32,877 nt of DNA, from assembly GCA_025928515.1 (NCBI GenBank), contig JAICJI010000023.1:1-32877 (forward strand), in the 5' to 3' direction. Origin of the DNA: Thermoleophilia bacterium. Lineage in GTDB: Bacteria > Actinomycetota > Thermoleophilia > Gaiellales > Gaiellaceae. The number at the start of each line of letters is the position of its first letter. The first letter of the stretch is position 1. Below are positions 6,918-15,299 of the stretch, one piece after another. The notes under the pieces were generated by a model. The model was not told the origin of the DNA and ran no database searches. It saw only the letters and a list, made by a program, of their open reading frames with translations. The position numbers were made by a program, and so were the translations under genes.

Positions 6918-7621
6918 CCGCCCTCCTGGAGCTCGAGGACGTCGAGGCCCGCTACGGCCCCGTCCACGTGCTGCACGGGATCTCGCTCGCGGTCGAGGAG
7001 GGCTCGGTCGTCGCCGTGCTCGGCCCGAACGGCGCGGGCAAGACGACGACGCTCCGCGCGGTGTCGGGGACGGTTCGGCGCGCGGGGCGCATCCGTTTCG
7101 CCGGACGCGCGCTCGACCGGCTCGGCCCCGCCGCCGTCGCACGCCTCGGCGTCGCACACGTGCCCGAAGGTCGCGGCACCTTCTCGGAGCTCACCGTCTG
7201 GGAGAACCTCCGCCTCGGCGGCTACACGCGCCGCGGCTCGATCCAGCCCGAGCTCGAGCGCGTGTTCACGTACTTCCCGTGGCTGTCGGAGAGGCGGCGG
7301 CAGCAGGCCGGGACGCTGAGCGGCGGCGAGCAGCAGATGCTCGCGCTTGCTCGGGCGTTCGTGCACCGGCCGCGGCTCCTGCTTCTCGACGAGCCGTCGC
7401 TCGGCCTCGCGCCCGTCCTCGTCGCAGAGCTGTTCAGGATCGTCCGCGAGCTCAACGAGGACGAAGGCCTCACAGTCCTCGTCGTCGAGCAGAACGCGCA
7501 CCTCGCGCTGCAGGCTGCGGACGCCGGTTACGTGCTCGAAGCGGGCCGCGTCGCGCTCGCCGGCACGAGCGCGGAGCTCCGCGCCGACGACTCTGTCCGC
7601 CGCAGCTACCTCGGCTACTGA
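6914..7621 (+). CDS. livF: HAAT ABC transporter ATPase, LivF type
   Basis: Second ATPase of the importer, 235 residues, starting at GTG 6914 within the stop of livG (GTGA). Walker A GPNGAGKTTTLRAVSG, the LivF-specific VPEGRGTFSELTVWENL, signature LSGGEQQMLALARA, Walker B RLLLLDEPSLGLAP and the switch VLVVEQNAHLALQAADAGYVLEAG are all intact. It pairs with LivG to form the heterodimeric ATPase that drives LivH/LivM. Its stop shares one base with the start of the permease (TGATG), so the four transporter genes are likely made in fixed ratio. Confidence 0.92.
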   Translation: MTALLELEDVEARYGPVHVLHGISLAVEEGSVVAVLGPNGAGKTTTLRAVSGTVRRAGRIRFAGRALDRLGPAAVARLGVAHVPEGRGTFSELTVWENLRLGGYTRRGSIQPELERVFTYFPWLSERRRQQAGTLSGGEQQMLALARAFVHRPRLLLLDEPSLGLAPVLVAELFRIVRELNEDEGLTVLVVEQNAHLALQAADAGYVLEAGRVALAGTSAELRADDSVRRSYLGY

Positions 7622-8619
7622 TGGTGGCGGCGGCAACCTCGCGGCTCGAAAGCCTCTGCTCGCGGACTGCCGTGCCCGCCACGAGCCTGCTCCTCCTTGC
7701 CGGTGCCACCGGTCTTCTCGTCGGCTCGCTGCGCAGCTCGATCTTCGCCCAGCTGACGGTGCAGGGGCTCGCGCTCGGATCCGTCTACGGCAGCCTCGCG
7801 CTCGCGCTCGTCCTCGTCTACCGGGCGACGCACGTCGTCAACTTCGCCCAGGGCGAGCTCGCGATGGCGACGACGTACGTCGCCTGGCAGCTGATCCAGT
7901 GGGGACTGTCGTACTGGGAGGCTTTCGCGGTGACCCTGGCGATCGCCTTCGTGCTCGGCACAGTGCTCCAGGTCGTCCTCATCCGTCCGGTGCAGCACCG
8001 CTCGGTGATCGCCGCGGTGATCGTGACCGTCGGCCTCTTCATCCTCATCGACGGCGTCGTCGACTGGGTCTGGGGCAGCGCCCTGAAGTTCATGCCGTCG
8101 CCGTTCGGCACGAAGACCTACGACGTCGGCGGCGTCTCGATCTCCCGCCTCTATCCGGGGATGTTCCTCGTCGTCCTCGCCTCGGTGCTGCTCGTCTGGG
8201 CGCTGTTCCGCTTCACGAAGCTCGGGCTCGCGATGCGCGCGGCGGCTCTCCGGCCCGCAGAGTCGGCCCTCGTCGGCGTCCGCGTCGACTGGATGCTGGC
8301 GATCGGCTGGGGGCTCGCCGCGGTGCTCGGCGCCGTCGCCGGCCTGATGGCCGAGCCGTCGCAGTTCGTCCTCCAGCCAACGCTGATGCAGCCGATCCTC
8401 GTCTATGCGTTCGCCGCCGCAGTGCTCGGCGGCCTCGAAAGCCCGGCGGGCGCGGTCATCGGCGGTCTCGCGATCGGCGTCTCCCTCACCCTGGTCGTCC
8501 AGTACGTGCACCCGATCACGTCCGATCTGCAGACGCCGGTCGCCTTCGCCGTCCTCGTCGGCGTCCTCCTGCTGAAGCCGTCGGGGCTCTTCGGTCAGCG
8601 GGAGGTGCGGCGGGTATGA
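7621..8619 (+). CDS. livH: HAAT ABC permease, LivH type
   Basis: Integral membrane permease of 332 residues with about eight hydrophobic segments. The LivH family start GLALGSVYGSLALALVLVYRATHVVNFAQGELAM is clear, as is the cytosolic EAA-like coupling region TKLGLAMRAAALRPAESALVGVRVDWM and the terminal LLLKPSGLFGQ. About 45 residues precede the conserved start of the family and include a hydrophobic stretch (TSLLLLAGATGLLVGSL), so the protein may begin with an extra segment or the true start may lie downstream. It forms the membrane channel with the following gene. Confidence 0.9.
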   Translation: MVAAATSRLESLCSRTAVPATSLLLLAGATGLLVGSLRSSIFAQLTVQGLALGSVYGSLALALVLVYRATHVVNFAQGELAMATTYVAWQLIQWGLSYWEAFAVTLAIAFVLGTVLQVVLIRPVQHRSVIAAVIVTVGLFILIDGVVDWVWGSALKFMPSPFGTKTYDVGGVSISRLYPGMFLVVLASVLLVWALFRFTKLGLAMRAAALRPAESALVGVRVDWMLAIGWGLAAVLGAVAGLMAEPSQFVLQPTLMQPILVYAFAAAVLGGLESPAGAVIGGLAIGVSLTLVVQYVHPITSDLQTPVAFAVLVGVLLLKPSGLFGQREVRRV

Positions 8620-9551
8620 GACACCGGCTGCCCGAGCTCGGCTCGCTCCTGGCCGTGGCGGTACTTCTCTCGGTGCTGCCGTTCACGCTGAGCGACTACA
8701 ACATCTCCCTCGTCGCGCAGGTCGGGATCTTCTTCGTCGCGGTGCTCGGGCTCAACATCCTCACCGGCTACACCGGCCAGATCTCGATCGGCCATGGAGC
8801 GTTCATGGCGATCGGCGGCTACACGACGGCGGTCATGTCGCGGGACCACGACACCAACCTCGTAGTGACGATGCTCATGGCCTTCGCCATCTGCTTCGTG
8901 GTCGGACTGCTCGTCGGGCTTCCCGCGCTGCGGCTCTCCGGCGTCTACCTCGCCCTCGCCACGTTCGCGCTCGCAGTCTCGGTGCCGCAGCTTCCGTTGA
9001 AGTGGTCGAAATTCCTCGGCGGCAGCGGGGGCGTGCAGTCACACAGGACGGTCACCCACCTCTGGCTCTACGGCGCTGCCTGGATTGCGTCCGCCATTCT
9101 CTTCGCACTCGCGTGGCTGATCCTTCGAGGCCGCATCGGGCGCGCGTTCCGTGCTGCTCGGGACAGTGAGATCGCCGCGGTCGCCTCCGGGATCGAGTTG
9201 CCGATCTACAAGACGCTCGCGTTCGGGATCTCGGCCGCGTACGCCGGCGTCGCGGGCGCCCTCTTCGTGATGGGCACGAACGGCTTCGCGCAACCGAGCG
9301 AGTTCGGCGTGTTCCTCTCGCTCCAGCTCCTCGTCGGCGCTGCGGTGGCGGGGCTCGGGTCGCTGTGGGGGATTCTCGCGGGCGCTGCATTCGTCGGCTT
9401 GCTCCCGACCGTCTCGGGCAGCGTGCCGGTCATCGGCTCCGCCCACGGTCGCAATGTCGTCTTCGGCGCCGCGGTCATCCTCGTCATGCTCCTGCTTCCA
9501 GAGGGGTTCGCCGGCCTCCTCACGCGACTGCGGCGGCTGGCCCGTGCTTGA
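8616..9551 (+). CDS. livM: HAAT ABC permease, LivM type
   Basis: Partner permease of 311 residues, ATG at 8616 overlapping the livH stop (ATGA). The LivM hallmarks are VLGLNILTGYTGQISIGHGAFMAIGGY near the N-terminus, LPALRLSGVYLALATFALAVSVPQ, the coupling segment GRIGRAFRAARDSEIAAVASGI, and AGLGSLWGILAGAAFVG. About eight to nine membrane segments. The order G-F-H-M followed by the binding protein differs from the Escherichia coli livKHMGF order but the set is complete. Confidence 0.9.
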   Translation: MRHRLPELGSLLAVAVLLSVLPFTLSDYNISLVAQVGIFFVAVLGLNILTGYTGQISIGHGAFMAIGGYTTAVMSRDHDTNLVVTMLMAFAICFVVGLLVGLPALRLSGVYLALATFALAVSVPQLPLKWSKFLGGSGGVQSHRTVTHLWLYGAAWIASAILFALAWLILRGRIGRAFRAARDSEIAAVASGIELPIYKTLAFGISAAYAGVAGALFVMGTNGFAQPSEFGVFLSLQLLVGAAVAGLGSLWGILAGAAFVGLLPTVSGSVPVIGSAHGRNVVFGAAVILVMLLLPEGFAGLLTRLRRLARA

Positions 9552-9625
9552 ACCGCGAGTCAATCTCCATCAAACTGCTCCGGAAATCGTCTCCATGGAC
9601 ACAATCGAGATCGGAGGGGGCGCCC

Positions 9626-10906
9626 ATGCCTGTCAACCGTAGGAAGCTGGGAGCGTTGCTCTGCGCGCTTCTCGCCACAGCCGCAGTGGCAAGCACGGCC
9701 GCTGCCTCGCACCGCAGCACACCCGGGGTGACCAGCAAGAAGGTCGTGATCGGAGGGACGTTCCCGCTCTCCGAAGGGCCGGCAACCGGCGGGGCGTCGC
9801 TCTACAAGACGATCCCGTTCGCCGAGCAGGCGTACTACGCCTACGTCAACGCACACGGGGGCGTCCACCATCGCAAGATCGACGACATCGTCCTCGACGA
9901 TCAGTACACGCCGTCCGAGACCGTGCAGCAGACGACGAAGCTCGTCGAGCAGGATCACGTCTTCGCCGACGTCGGCAGCCTCGGCACAGCGCCAAACCTG
10001 TCGACCTGGGGCTACCTCAACAAGCACAAGGTGCCGCAGGTGCTGCTCGCCACCGGAGACGCGTACTGGGGGAACTGCGTCCACCACGCGTGCCAGGGCT
10101 CGACCAAGCCGTGGACGCTGGGCTGGCAGCCCGACTACCCGGGAGAGGCGAAGCTCTACGCGAAGTACATCCTCGCCCACAACAAGAACGCGAAGATCGG
10201 CGTCCTCTACCAGAACGATGCCTACGGCAAGAACTACCTCGCGGGCTTGAAGACCGGGCTGGGCAGCCACAAGAACCTGATCGTCGACGCCGAGGCCTAC
10301 AACGCGGGCGACTCCGCGCAGGTGGTCGGAGCCCACGTGTTCGCCCTCAAGACGCACGGCGCCGACACGTTCGTCATCTTCGCGACGCCGGGCGCCTCGA
10401 TCGCAGCGCTCGCCACCCTTCCTGCGATCGGCTGGAGCCCGGTCACGCTCCTCAACAACGTCTCGGCGAACCGCATCTTCATGGGGCTCGCCGCGAAGAA
10501 CGGCGCCAAGCTCGACGGGGTCATCTCGACCACGTACGTCGAGAGCCAGACGGTGCAGGCGAACCTGCCGGGGATGAAGCTGGCGAAGAAGATCATCCAC
10601 ACCTACGCACCGAATCTCGACCAGCAGTTCGCGGCGGGCGACCAGAACCTCGTGTACGGCCTCGCCGTCGGCTGGACGTTCGTCGATGCGCTCAAGCATG
10701 CGGGCAAGAACCCGACGCGCAAGAGCCTGATGCATGCGCTCCGGAACATGAACGAGAAGAACAACCCGTTCATCTATCCGGGGATGGTGGTCAAGACGTC
10801 GAAGAAGCGCACGTTCCCGATGGAGCAGCTGATCTTCATCAAGTGGAGCGGCGGCAACTCCGGCGACTGGCATCACTTCGGCAAGGTCCTGAACAGCGGG
10901 CATTAG
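9626..10906 (+). CDS. HAAT substrate-binding protein (Leu/Ile/Val-binding type)
   Basis: Periplasmic-binding-protein type I domain of 426 residues that captures the substrate for the Liv-type importer. A Sec signal peptide (MPVNRRKLGALLCALLATAAVA, cut likely near AAAS-H) has one Cys in the core but no proper lipobox, which is unusual for a Gram-positive-lineage binding protein. The mature start VTSKKVVIGGTFPLSEGPA is typical of the family, followed by the KIGVLYQNDAYGKNYLAGLKTGL segment. Translation begins at ATG 9626 behind a strong GGAGGGGG (9613-9620). The 74-bp gap after livM holds this site and possibly a weak promoter (TTGAAC at 9548, CAAACT at 9571), which would allow extra expression. 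A hairpin terminator follows. Confidence 0.9.
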   Translation: MPVNRRKLGALLCALLATAAVASTAAASHRSTPGVTSKKVVIGGTFPLSEGPATGGASLYKTIPFAEQAYYAYVNAHGGVHHRKIDDIVLDDQYTPSETVQQTTKLVEQDHVFADVGSLGTAPNLSTWGYLNKHKVPQVLLATGDAYWGNCVHHACQGSTKPWTLGWQPDYPGEAKLYAKYILAHNKNAKIGVLYQNDAYGKNYLAGLKTGLGSHKNLIVDAEAYNAGDSAQVVGAHVFALKTHGADTFVIFATPGASIAALATLPAIGWSPVTLLNNVSANRIFMGLAAKNGAKLDGVISTTYVESQTVQANLPGMKLAKKIIHTYAPNLDQQFAAGDQNLVYGLAVGWTFVDALKHAGKNPTRKSLMHALRNMNEKNNPFIYPGMVVKTSKKRTFPMEQLIFIKWSGGNSGDWHHFGKVLNSGH

Positions 10907-10931
10907 CCCACCTGCTCAGAACGAGGTCGCG

Positions 10932-10957
10932 CGAGGGGGAGCTACAACTCCCCCTCG
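10932..10957 (+). terminator. Hairpin terminator after the binding-protein gene
   Basis: A perfect 10-bp inverted repeat, CGAGGGGGAG (10932-10941) and CTCCCCCTCG (10948-10957), with a 6-nt loop, lies 25 bp after the binding-protein stop and 5 bp before the end of the convergent YyaL-like gene. The downstream run TCGTTTC is only weakly U-rich on the plus strand. As a hairpin it can act for both convergent transcripts and closes the operon that starts at 3997. Confidence 0.75.
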
Positions 10958-10962
10958 TCGTT

Positions 10963-12834
10963 TCAGGCGAGCCCGACCGAGGAGGCGTCCGTGACCGGCG
11001 CCCGGCACGCGAAGCGCTCGCAGACGTAGACCGCCGGTCTGCCGTCGACGAGCTTCTTGCCCTCGAGGAGGGGGACATCGTCCGCAGGCCCGAAGGCGAC
11101 GACGGCGTTCGGGTCGAAGCCCCGCAGAGCGGCGCGCGCCACCTCCGACTCAGGGCCGCCGACGATCGCGAGCTCGCGCGGCGGCGAGAGATGGAGGTCG
11201 AGCGCACAGAGCGCCCAGCCGAACGCTTGCGGCGCGCGTGGCAGTAGGTCGCGGACGAGCCGCAGCGCATCCACCGCCGTCCGCTCGAGCTCGGCGTCGC
11301 CCCAGATCCGTGCCAGCCGCAGGAGGACGAAGGCGAGCATCGAGCTTCCCGCCGGCGTCGGGTTGTCGTCGAACGCCTTCTGGCGCGCGACGAGCGGCTC
11401 GCCGTCCGCAGGCGTGAGGAAGAACCCGCCGCGCTCCGGATCGCCGAACAGCTCGACCGCAGCGAGCGCGAGCCGTCGCGACTCGCGCAGCCAGAGGACG
11501 TCGCCGGTCGCAACATGCAGCTCGTAGAAGCCGTGCGCGACGTTCGCGTAGTCGTCGAGGAACGCGGGGTACTTCGCGTGCCCGTCGCGGAGCGTCCGCC
11601 AGAGCGGATCGACCGCGAGCAGCTCCCCCAGCTCCACTGCGGCGGCGAGGAAGTCCGGCCGCTCGAGACGCCGCGCACCCTCGGCCAGCGCCGCGAGCGC
11701 GAGCCCGTTCCACGACGCGATGACCTTGTCGTCTAGCCCCGGCTGGGGACGGCGGTCGCGGGCCTCCAGCAGACGCGTCCGCGTCTCCTCATCGAGCTCG
11801 CCGCGGAGGATCGAGCGCCCGTGCTCGAACGGCTGCAGGAGCTCGGCAGGCACGCCGTCCTCGGCTGTCCAGGTGTACGTGAGCCCCTCGACACCGTCGG
11901 TGTCCGCATCCTGAGCCGACGCGAGGCCGCCGCTCGGCAGACGCAACTCGCGGAGCATGTACTCGAGCGTCCGCTCTGCCACCTCTCCGTACCGCACCTC
12001 ATCGGTGAGGAGCCAGGCGTGGAGGTACGCCGGGGCGAGGAGCGCGTTGTCGTAGAGCATCTTCTCGAAGTGCGGCACGAGCCACTCCGCGTCGACGGAG
12101 TAGCGGTGGAAGCCGCCGCCTACCACGTCCCACATCCCGCCCGCCGCCATCCCGTCGAGCGTCGACCGCACGGCATCGAGCGACCCGCGCCGGAGCAGGA
12201 ACTCGAGCACCGAGGCAGGCGGAAACTTCGGTGCGTGCCCGAAGCCGCCCCAGCGCGGGTCGAGCTGAGCGAGGAGCGCTCGTTCGGCCTCGGCGAGCTG
12301 CGCGTCGGCGATCGGCTCCCGCGAGGGCTCCGTCTCCGCCGAGCGGCGTAGCGCGCCGACGAGCGCCTCGGCCTGCGCGGCCACGTCCTCCGGCCGCTCC
12401 CGGTACGCGCCGGCGACGGCGTGCAGCACCTGCCGAAACGACGGCAGCCCGTGTCGCGGCTCGGGTGGGAAGTACGTGCCGCCGAAGAACGGCTTCCCGT
12501 CAGGCGTGACGAAGACGGTCAGCGGCCAGCCGCCTTGGCCGGTGAGCGCGACGACGGCGTCCATGTACACCGCGTCGACGTCGGGCCGCTCCTCGCGATC
12601 GACCTTGACGTTGACGAAGAGCTCGTTCATGTCCGCGGCCGTCGCCTCGTCCTCGAACGACTCACGCTCCATCACGTGGCACCAGTGGCACGCGGAATAA
12701 CCGATCGAGACGAGCAGCGGCTTGCCCTCCGTGCGGGCGCGGCCGAGCGCCTCCTCTCCCCACGGCAGCCAGTCGACCGGGTTCTCCGCATGCTGGAGGA
12801 GGTACGGGCTCGTCTCCTGCGCAAGCCGGTTCAT
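10963..12834 (-). CDS. YyaL/DUF255 thioredoxin-domain protein
   Basis: Large protein of 623 residues of the YyaL/SSP411 (spermatogenesis-associated protein 20) family. The N-terminus [25 protein letters not shown] is the family signature. A thioredoxin-like domain follows with the redox motif CHWC (Cys49-Cys52) in [16 protein letters not shown] and the conserved [25 protein letters not shown]. The rest is an (alpha/alpha)6-barrel of the glycosidase/epimerase kind, with [16 protein letters not shown] and [14 protein letters not shown] as landmarks. No signal peptide, so cytosolic. Its biochemical role is not established. It diverges from the cyclase-domain gene with only 18 bp between the start codons and appears to be leaderless. 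Confidence 0.9.
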   Translation of the reverse strand: MNRLAQETSPYLLQHAENPVDWLPWGEEALGRARTEGKPLLVSIGYSACHWCHVMERESFEDEATAADMNELFVNVKVDREERPDVDAVYMDAVVALTGQGGWPLTVFVTPDGKPFFGGTYFPPEPRHGLPSFRQVLHAVAGAYRERPEDVAAQAEALVGALRRSAETEPSREPIADAQLAEAERALLAQLDPRWGGFGHAPKFPPASVLEFLLRRGSLDAVRSTLDGMAAGGMWDVVGGGFHRYSVDAEWLVPHFEKMLYDNALLAPAYLHAWLLTDEVRYGEVAERTLEYMLRELRLPSGGLASAQDADTDGVEGLTYTWTAEDGVPAELLQPFEHGRSILRGELDEETRTRLLEARDRRPQPGLDDKVIASWNGLALAALAEGARRLERPDFLAAAVELGELLAVDPLWRTLRDGHAKYPAFLDDYANVAHGFYELHVATGDVLWLRESRRLALAAVELFGDPERGGFFLTPADGEPLVARQKAFDDNPTPAGSSMLAFVLLRLARIWGDAELERTAVDALRLVRDLLPRAPQAFGWALCALDLHLSPPRELAIVGGPESEVARAALRGFDPNAVVAFGPADDVPLLEGKKLVDGRPAVYVCERFACRAPVTDASSVGLA

Positions 12835-12839
12835 CGCGG

Positions 12840-12846
12840 TAGCGTA
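12840..12846. promoter_or_regulatory. Overlapping bidirectional -10 boxes
   Basis: The heptamer TAGCGTA gives TAGCGT on the plus strand (12840-12845, 7 nt before the cyclase ATG) and TACGCT on the minus strand (12846-12841, 6 nt before the YyaL-like ATG). Both match TANNNT at the spacing for leaderless starts, and neither gene has a Shine-Dalgarno sequence. Only one polymerase could use the site at a time. No -35 box is evident on either side. Confidence 0.55.
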
Positions 12847-12852
12847 GGTGCG

Positions 12853-13530
12853 ATGTCCCAGCTGCCCGGCGGCACCGTCACGTTCGTCTTCACCGACATC
12901 GAGGGTTCGACGCGCCTACTGCAGGAGCTCGGAGACGAGGCGTACGGCCAGGTCTCGGGCGACCATCGGCGGCTCGTGCGCGAGACGTTCGGCGCGCGCG
13001 GCGGCACGGAGATCGACACGCAGGGCGACGCCTTCTTCTTCTCGTTCCCGCGCGCCCGCGACGCCGTCGCGGCGGCGGTCGACGCGCAGCGTGCGCTCCG
13101 CGACCATGAGTGGCCGGAGGGCCGCATCCTGTCGGTGCGGATGGGAGTCCACACCGGCGAGCCCCACGTCGGCGAAGAGGGGTATCTCGGCCTCGACGTC
13201 GTGCGCGCAGCGCGGATCTCGGCGGCCGGCCACGGCGGCCAGATCCTCATCTCGGAGACCACGCGCGCGCTGCTCGGCAACCAGCTGCCCGACGGCGTGG
13301 CCGTGCACGACCTGGGGCAGCAGCACCTGAAGGACGTGCAGCACGAGCACATCTACGAGCTGACGATCGACGGGCGCGACGTGTCCACGAAGCCCCTCAA
13401 GACAGACGCGCCGGCCTCGCGCGAGGAGGACATCGCCAAGAAGTTCGAGGATCGCATCACGGCCTTCGTGCACGACAAGCTCGAAAAGGCGTTCGAGGAA
13501 CGCGGCCCCTGGGGGTCTCAGCGCGAGTAG
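12853..13530 (+). CDS. Class III nucleotidyl cyclase-domain protein
   Basis: Single-domain class III adenylate/guanylate cyclase-like protein of 225 residues. Both metal-binding aspartates are present: Asp15 in [15 protein letters not shown] and Asp59 in [14 protein letters not shown]. The substrate-selecting Lys of canonical enzymes is Asp55 here, and the transition-state Asn is replaced in [18 protein letters not shown], while the Arg is kept. This is the pattern of the actinobacterial cyclase-like domains found fused to LuxR-type regulators. It may be a weak cyclase, use another nucleotide or only bind one. A charged C-terminal helix ([19 protein letters not shown]) replaces the usual regulator domains. 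Start ATG 12853, no ribosome site, leaderless -10 upstream. The end overlaps the convergent GNAT gene by 13 bp. Confidence 0.8.
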   Translation: MSQLPGGTVTFVFTDIEGSTRLLQELGDEAYGQVSGDHRRLVRETFGARGGTEIDTQGDAFFFSFPRARDAVAAAVDAQRALRDHEWPEGRILSVRMGVHTGEPHVGEEGYLGLDVVRAARISAAGHGGQILISETTRALLGNQLPDGVAVHDLGQQHLKDVQHEHIYELTIDGRDVSTKPLKTDAPASREEDIAKKFEDRITAFVHDKLEKAFEERGPWGSQRE

Positions 13531-14366
13531 CCGACGAGCGTCGCGTGCCGCCGGAAGCCGATCGACTCGTACAGCGCGCACGCAACGTCGTTCTGGCAGT
13601 AGACGATCGCCTGCCGGCCTCCTTCCTCATGGAGCCGCCGCAACGCGAACGTGCAGACGGCGGCACCCAGGCCGCGCCTCCGGAACTCTTCCCGCACGCC
13701 GACCGGCTCGAGCTCACCGACGCGGTTCTCGTCGTCGGGCCATATCAGGCAGTAGGCGGCGAAGCGGCCGTCGGGCTCTTCGACGACGCAGTCGAGAGAG
13801 GCGCGGTACGGCCACGAGGCCTGGACGTTCGCGAAGCTCGACTCGGTCACGCGCGAAGGCGCCCAGACCTCGCGGTGGACGGCGACGCGCTCCGCGAGGT
13901 CGTCCGGCTCGACCGTTCGGCAGCGGAACCCGTCGGGCAGCGTCGGCAGGTCAGGCGCCTTCGGGACGTCTCGCGCGAGGAAATGCATGAGCGAGCCGTG
14001 GCGGTTCAGGTCCGCGGCTTCGCGCGTGAAGCCGTGCCGCGCAAGCGCGGCGAGAGTCTCCTCGTCGTCCTCGAAGGAGCCGGTGGCGCGGGCCTCCGGC
14101 TCCGCGAGGATCTCGTCGAGCAGATCGAGCCGGTCGCGCCGGACGTCGAACTCGAGCTGCCCGCGGTCGCCCTTGAGCCACGACCAGGCGACGGTGCGCT
14201 CGCCGTCCCGCCAGATCCGGATCGTCCACTCGTCCTCCCGCCCTTCGTGCTGGCGGAGCCCCCAGGTCACGTCGCCGACGTGCCACCCGGCACGCGCGCC
14301 GAGCTCGCGCCGCTGCTCGAGAGCGAGCTCGTGCATCGCTGCGATGATCTCGGGCGTGAGTCGCAT
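13518..14366 (-). CDS. GNAT acetyltransferase with N-terminal extension
   Basis: GNAT-family acetyltransferase of 282 residues. The catalytic domain is in the C-terminal half: GFRCRTVEPDDLAERVAVHREVW, then the acetyl-CoA pyrophosphate loop VREEFRRRGLGAAVC (R-R-x-x-G-x-G/A type) and the closing [22 protein letters not shown]. The first 140 residues lack a motif I recognise; GHGFTREAADLNRHG-like sequence there suggests a degenerate second GNAT domain, a common tandem arrangement. The ATG at 14366 shares two bases with the divergent MaoC ATG at 14365. An internal ATG 30 bp inside the gene would relieve this overlap and cannot be ruled out. Substrate unknown. Confidence 0.75.
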   Translation of the reverse strand: MRLTPEIIAAMHELALEQRRELGARAGWHVGDVTWGLRQHEGREDEWTIRIWRDGERTVAWSWLKGDRGQLEFDVRRDRLDLLDEILAEPEARATGSFEDDEETLAALARHGFTREAADLNRHGSLMHFLARDVPKAPDLPTLPDGFRCRTVEPDDLAERVAVHREVWAPSRVTESSFANVQASWPYRASLDCVVEEPDGRFAAYCLIWPDDENRVGELEPVGVREEFRRRGLGAAVCTFALRRLHEEGGRQAIVYCQNDVACALYESIGFRRHATLVGYSR

Positions 14367-14790
14367 GTACGAGGAGTTGGAGGTCGGGGCGGTCTACCGA
14401 AGCCGCTTCGGCCGCACCATCCTGGAGGCCGACAACGTCTGGTTCACGTTACTCACGCTGAACACGAACCCGATCCATTTCGACGCCGAGTACGCCGCGA
14501 CGACAGAGTGGGAACGCCCGCTCGTCGACTCCACGTTCACGCTCGCGCTCGTGACCGGCCTGTCCGTCGCGGACGTGTCCGAGCGTGGCATCAACCTCGG
14601 CTGGCGCGAGGTTCGCCTGCCCGCCCCGGTCTTCGCCGGCGACACGATCCACGCCGAGACGGAGGTGCTCTCCAAGCGCGAGTCGAAGTCGCGGCCGGGG
14701 TTCGGCATCGTCACGGTGCGCACGCGCGGGCTCAACCAGCGCGACGAGGCGGTGATCGAGTTCGAGCGCTCGATCATGTTGCGGCTGTGA
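14365..14790 (+). CDS. MaoC-like (R)-hydratase/dehydratase
   Basis: Hotdog-fold acyl-CoA hydratase of the MaoC family, 141 residues. [23 protein letters not shown] is a standard family start. The active-site region reads [14 protein letters not shown]: the His (His38) is kept but the Asp of the usual GD-x-NP-x-H motif is Asn33, a variant I associate with the branch that acts on branched C5 dicarboxylyl-CoA esters. The end, [24 protein letters not shown], is normal. It is the first gene of a MaoC-GNAT-CaiB unit joined by 4-bp overlaps, so it likely hydrates a CoA ester made by the CoA-transferase. Exact substrate unknown. Confidence 0.8.
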   Translation: MYEELEVGAVYRSRFGRTILEADNVWFTLLTLNTNPIHFDAEYAATTEWERPLVDSTFTLALVTGLSVADVSERGINLGWREVRLPAPVFAGDTIHAETEVLSKRESKSRPGFGIVTVRTRGLNQRDEAVIEFERSIMLRL

Positions 14791-15299
14791 TCCAGACCGA
14801 GCGGCTGCTGCTGCGCAAGCCGCGAGCCGAGGATGCGACCGGGCTCCTCGAGGCGTTCGCCGATCCGGAGGCGATGCGCCACATCGGAGACGGGTCGACG
14901 ACGGATCTCGCGGGGAGCAAGCAGGCAATCGACCGCTGGCTCGCGCGCTGGGACGCGTGGGGCATCGGCATGTTCGTGGTCGAGCGCACCGAGGACGCTC
15001 GCGTCCTCGGCCGCACAGGATTCCTGCGCTGGGATCCGGAGACCTGGGAGATCGACGGCTCGGAGACCGAGATCGGCTGGGGCCTCGCGCGGGAGCACTG
15101 GGGCCGCGGCTATGCGACCGAAGCGGCGCTGGCGCTGCGGGACTGGGCCTTCGACGAGCGCGGGCTGACTCGGCTCATCTCCCTGATCCAGCCCAGGAAC
15201 CTGCCGTCCATTCGCGTCGCGGAGAAGCTCGGCGAGCGATACGAGCGGGAGGTCGAGGTTCACGGCAACCCCACGAGCCTCTACTCCCTGGAGCGATGA
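14787..15299 (+). CDS. GNAT acetyltransferase (RimJ/RimL type)
   Basis: Single-domain GNAT acetyltransferase of 170 residues, opening with [23 protein letters not shown], the RimJ/RimL signature. The acetyl-CoA-binding region is [30 protein letters not shown], and the late helix [21 protein letters not shown] matches the family Asn-x-x-Ser motif. The GTG start overlaps the MaoC stop (GTGA) and the stop overlaps the next ATG (ATGA), so it is embedded in a CoA-ester catabolic unit without an obvious reason. Acceptor unknown. It is a different protein from the two GNATs on the minus strand. Confidence 0.85.
   Translation: MIQTERLLLRKPRAEDATGLLEAFADPEAMRHIGDGSTTDLAGSKQAIDRWLARWDAWGIGMFVVERTEDARVLGRTGFLRWDPETWEIDGSETEIGWGLAREHWGRGYATEAALALRDWAFDERGLTRLISLIQPRNLPSIRVAEKLGERYEREVEVHGNPTSLYSLER

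Noticed and set aside
7347-8615. Long extension upstream of livM in the same frame
   Set aside because: It overlaps livF and livH in another frame; LivM similarity starts at ATG 8616, which also forms an ATGA overlap.
9548-9576. Promoter directly before the binding-protein gene
   Set aside because: TTGAAC and CAAACT have 17-bp spacing but the -10 box is poor, so it is mentioned only within the gene entry.
9560-10903. Antisense open frame over the binding-protein gene
   Set aside because: Val/Arg/Asp-rich shadow typical of GC-rich codon bias. The plus-strand gene has a signal peptide, ribosome site and family motifs.
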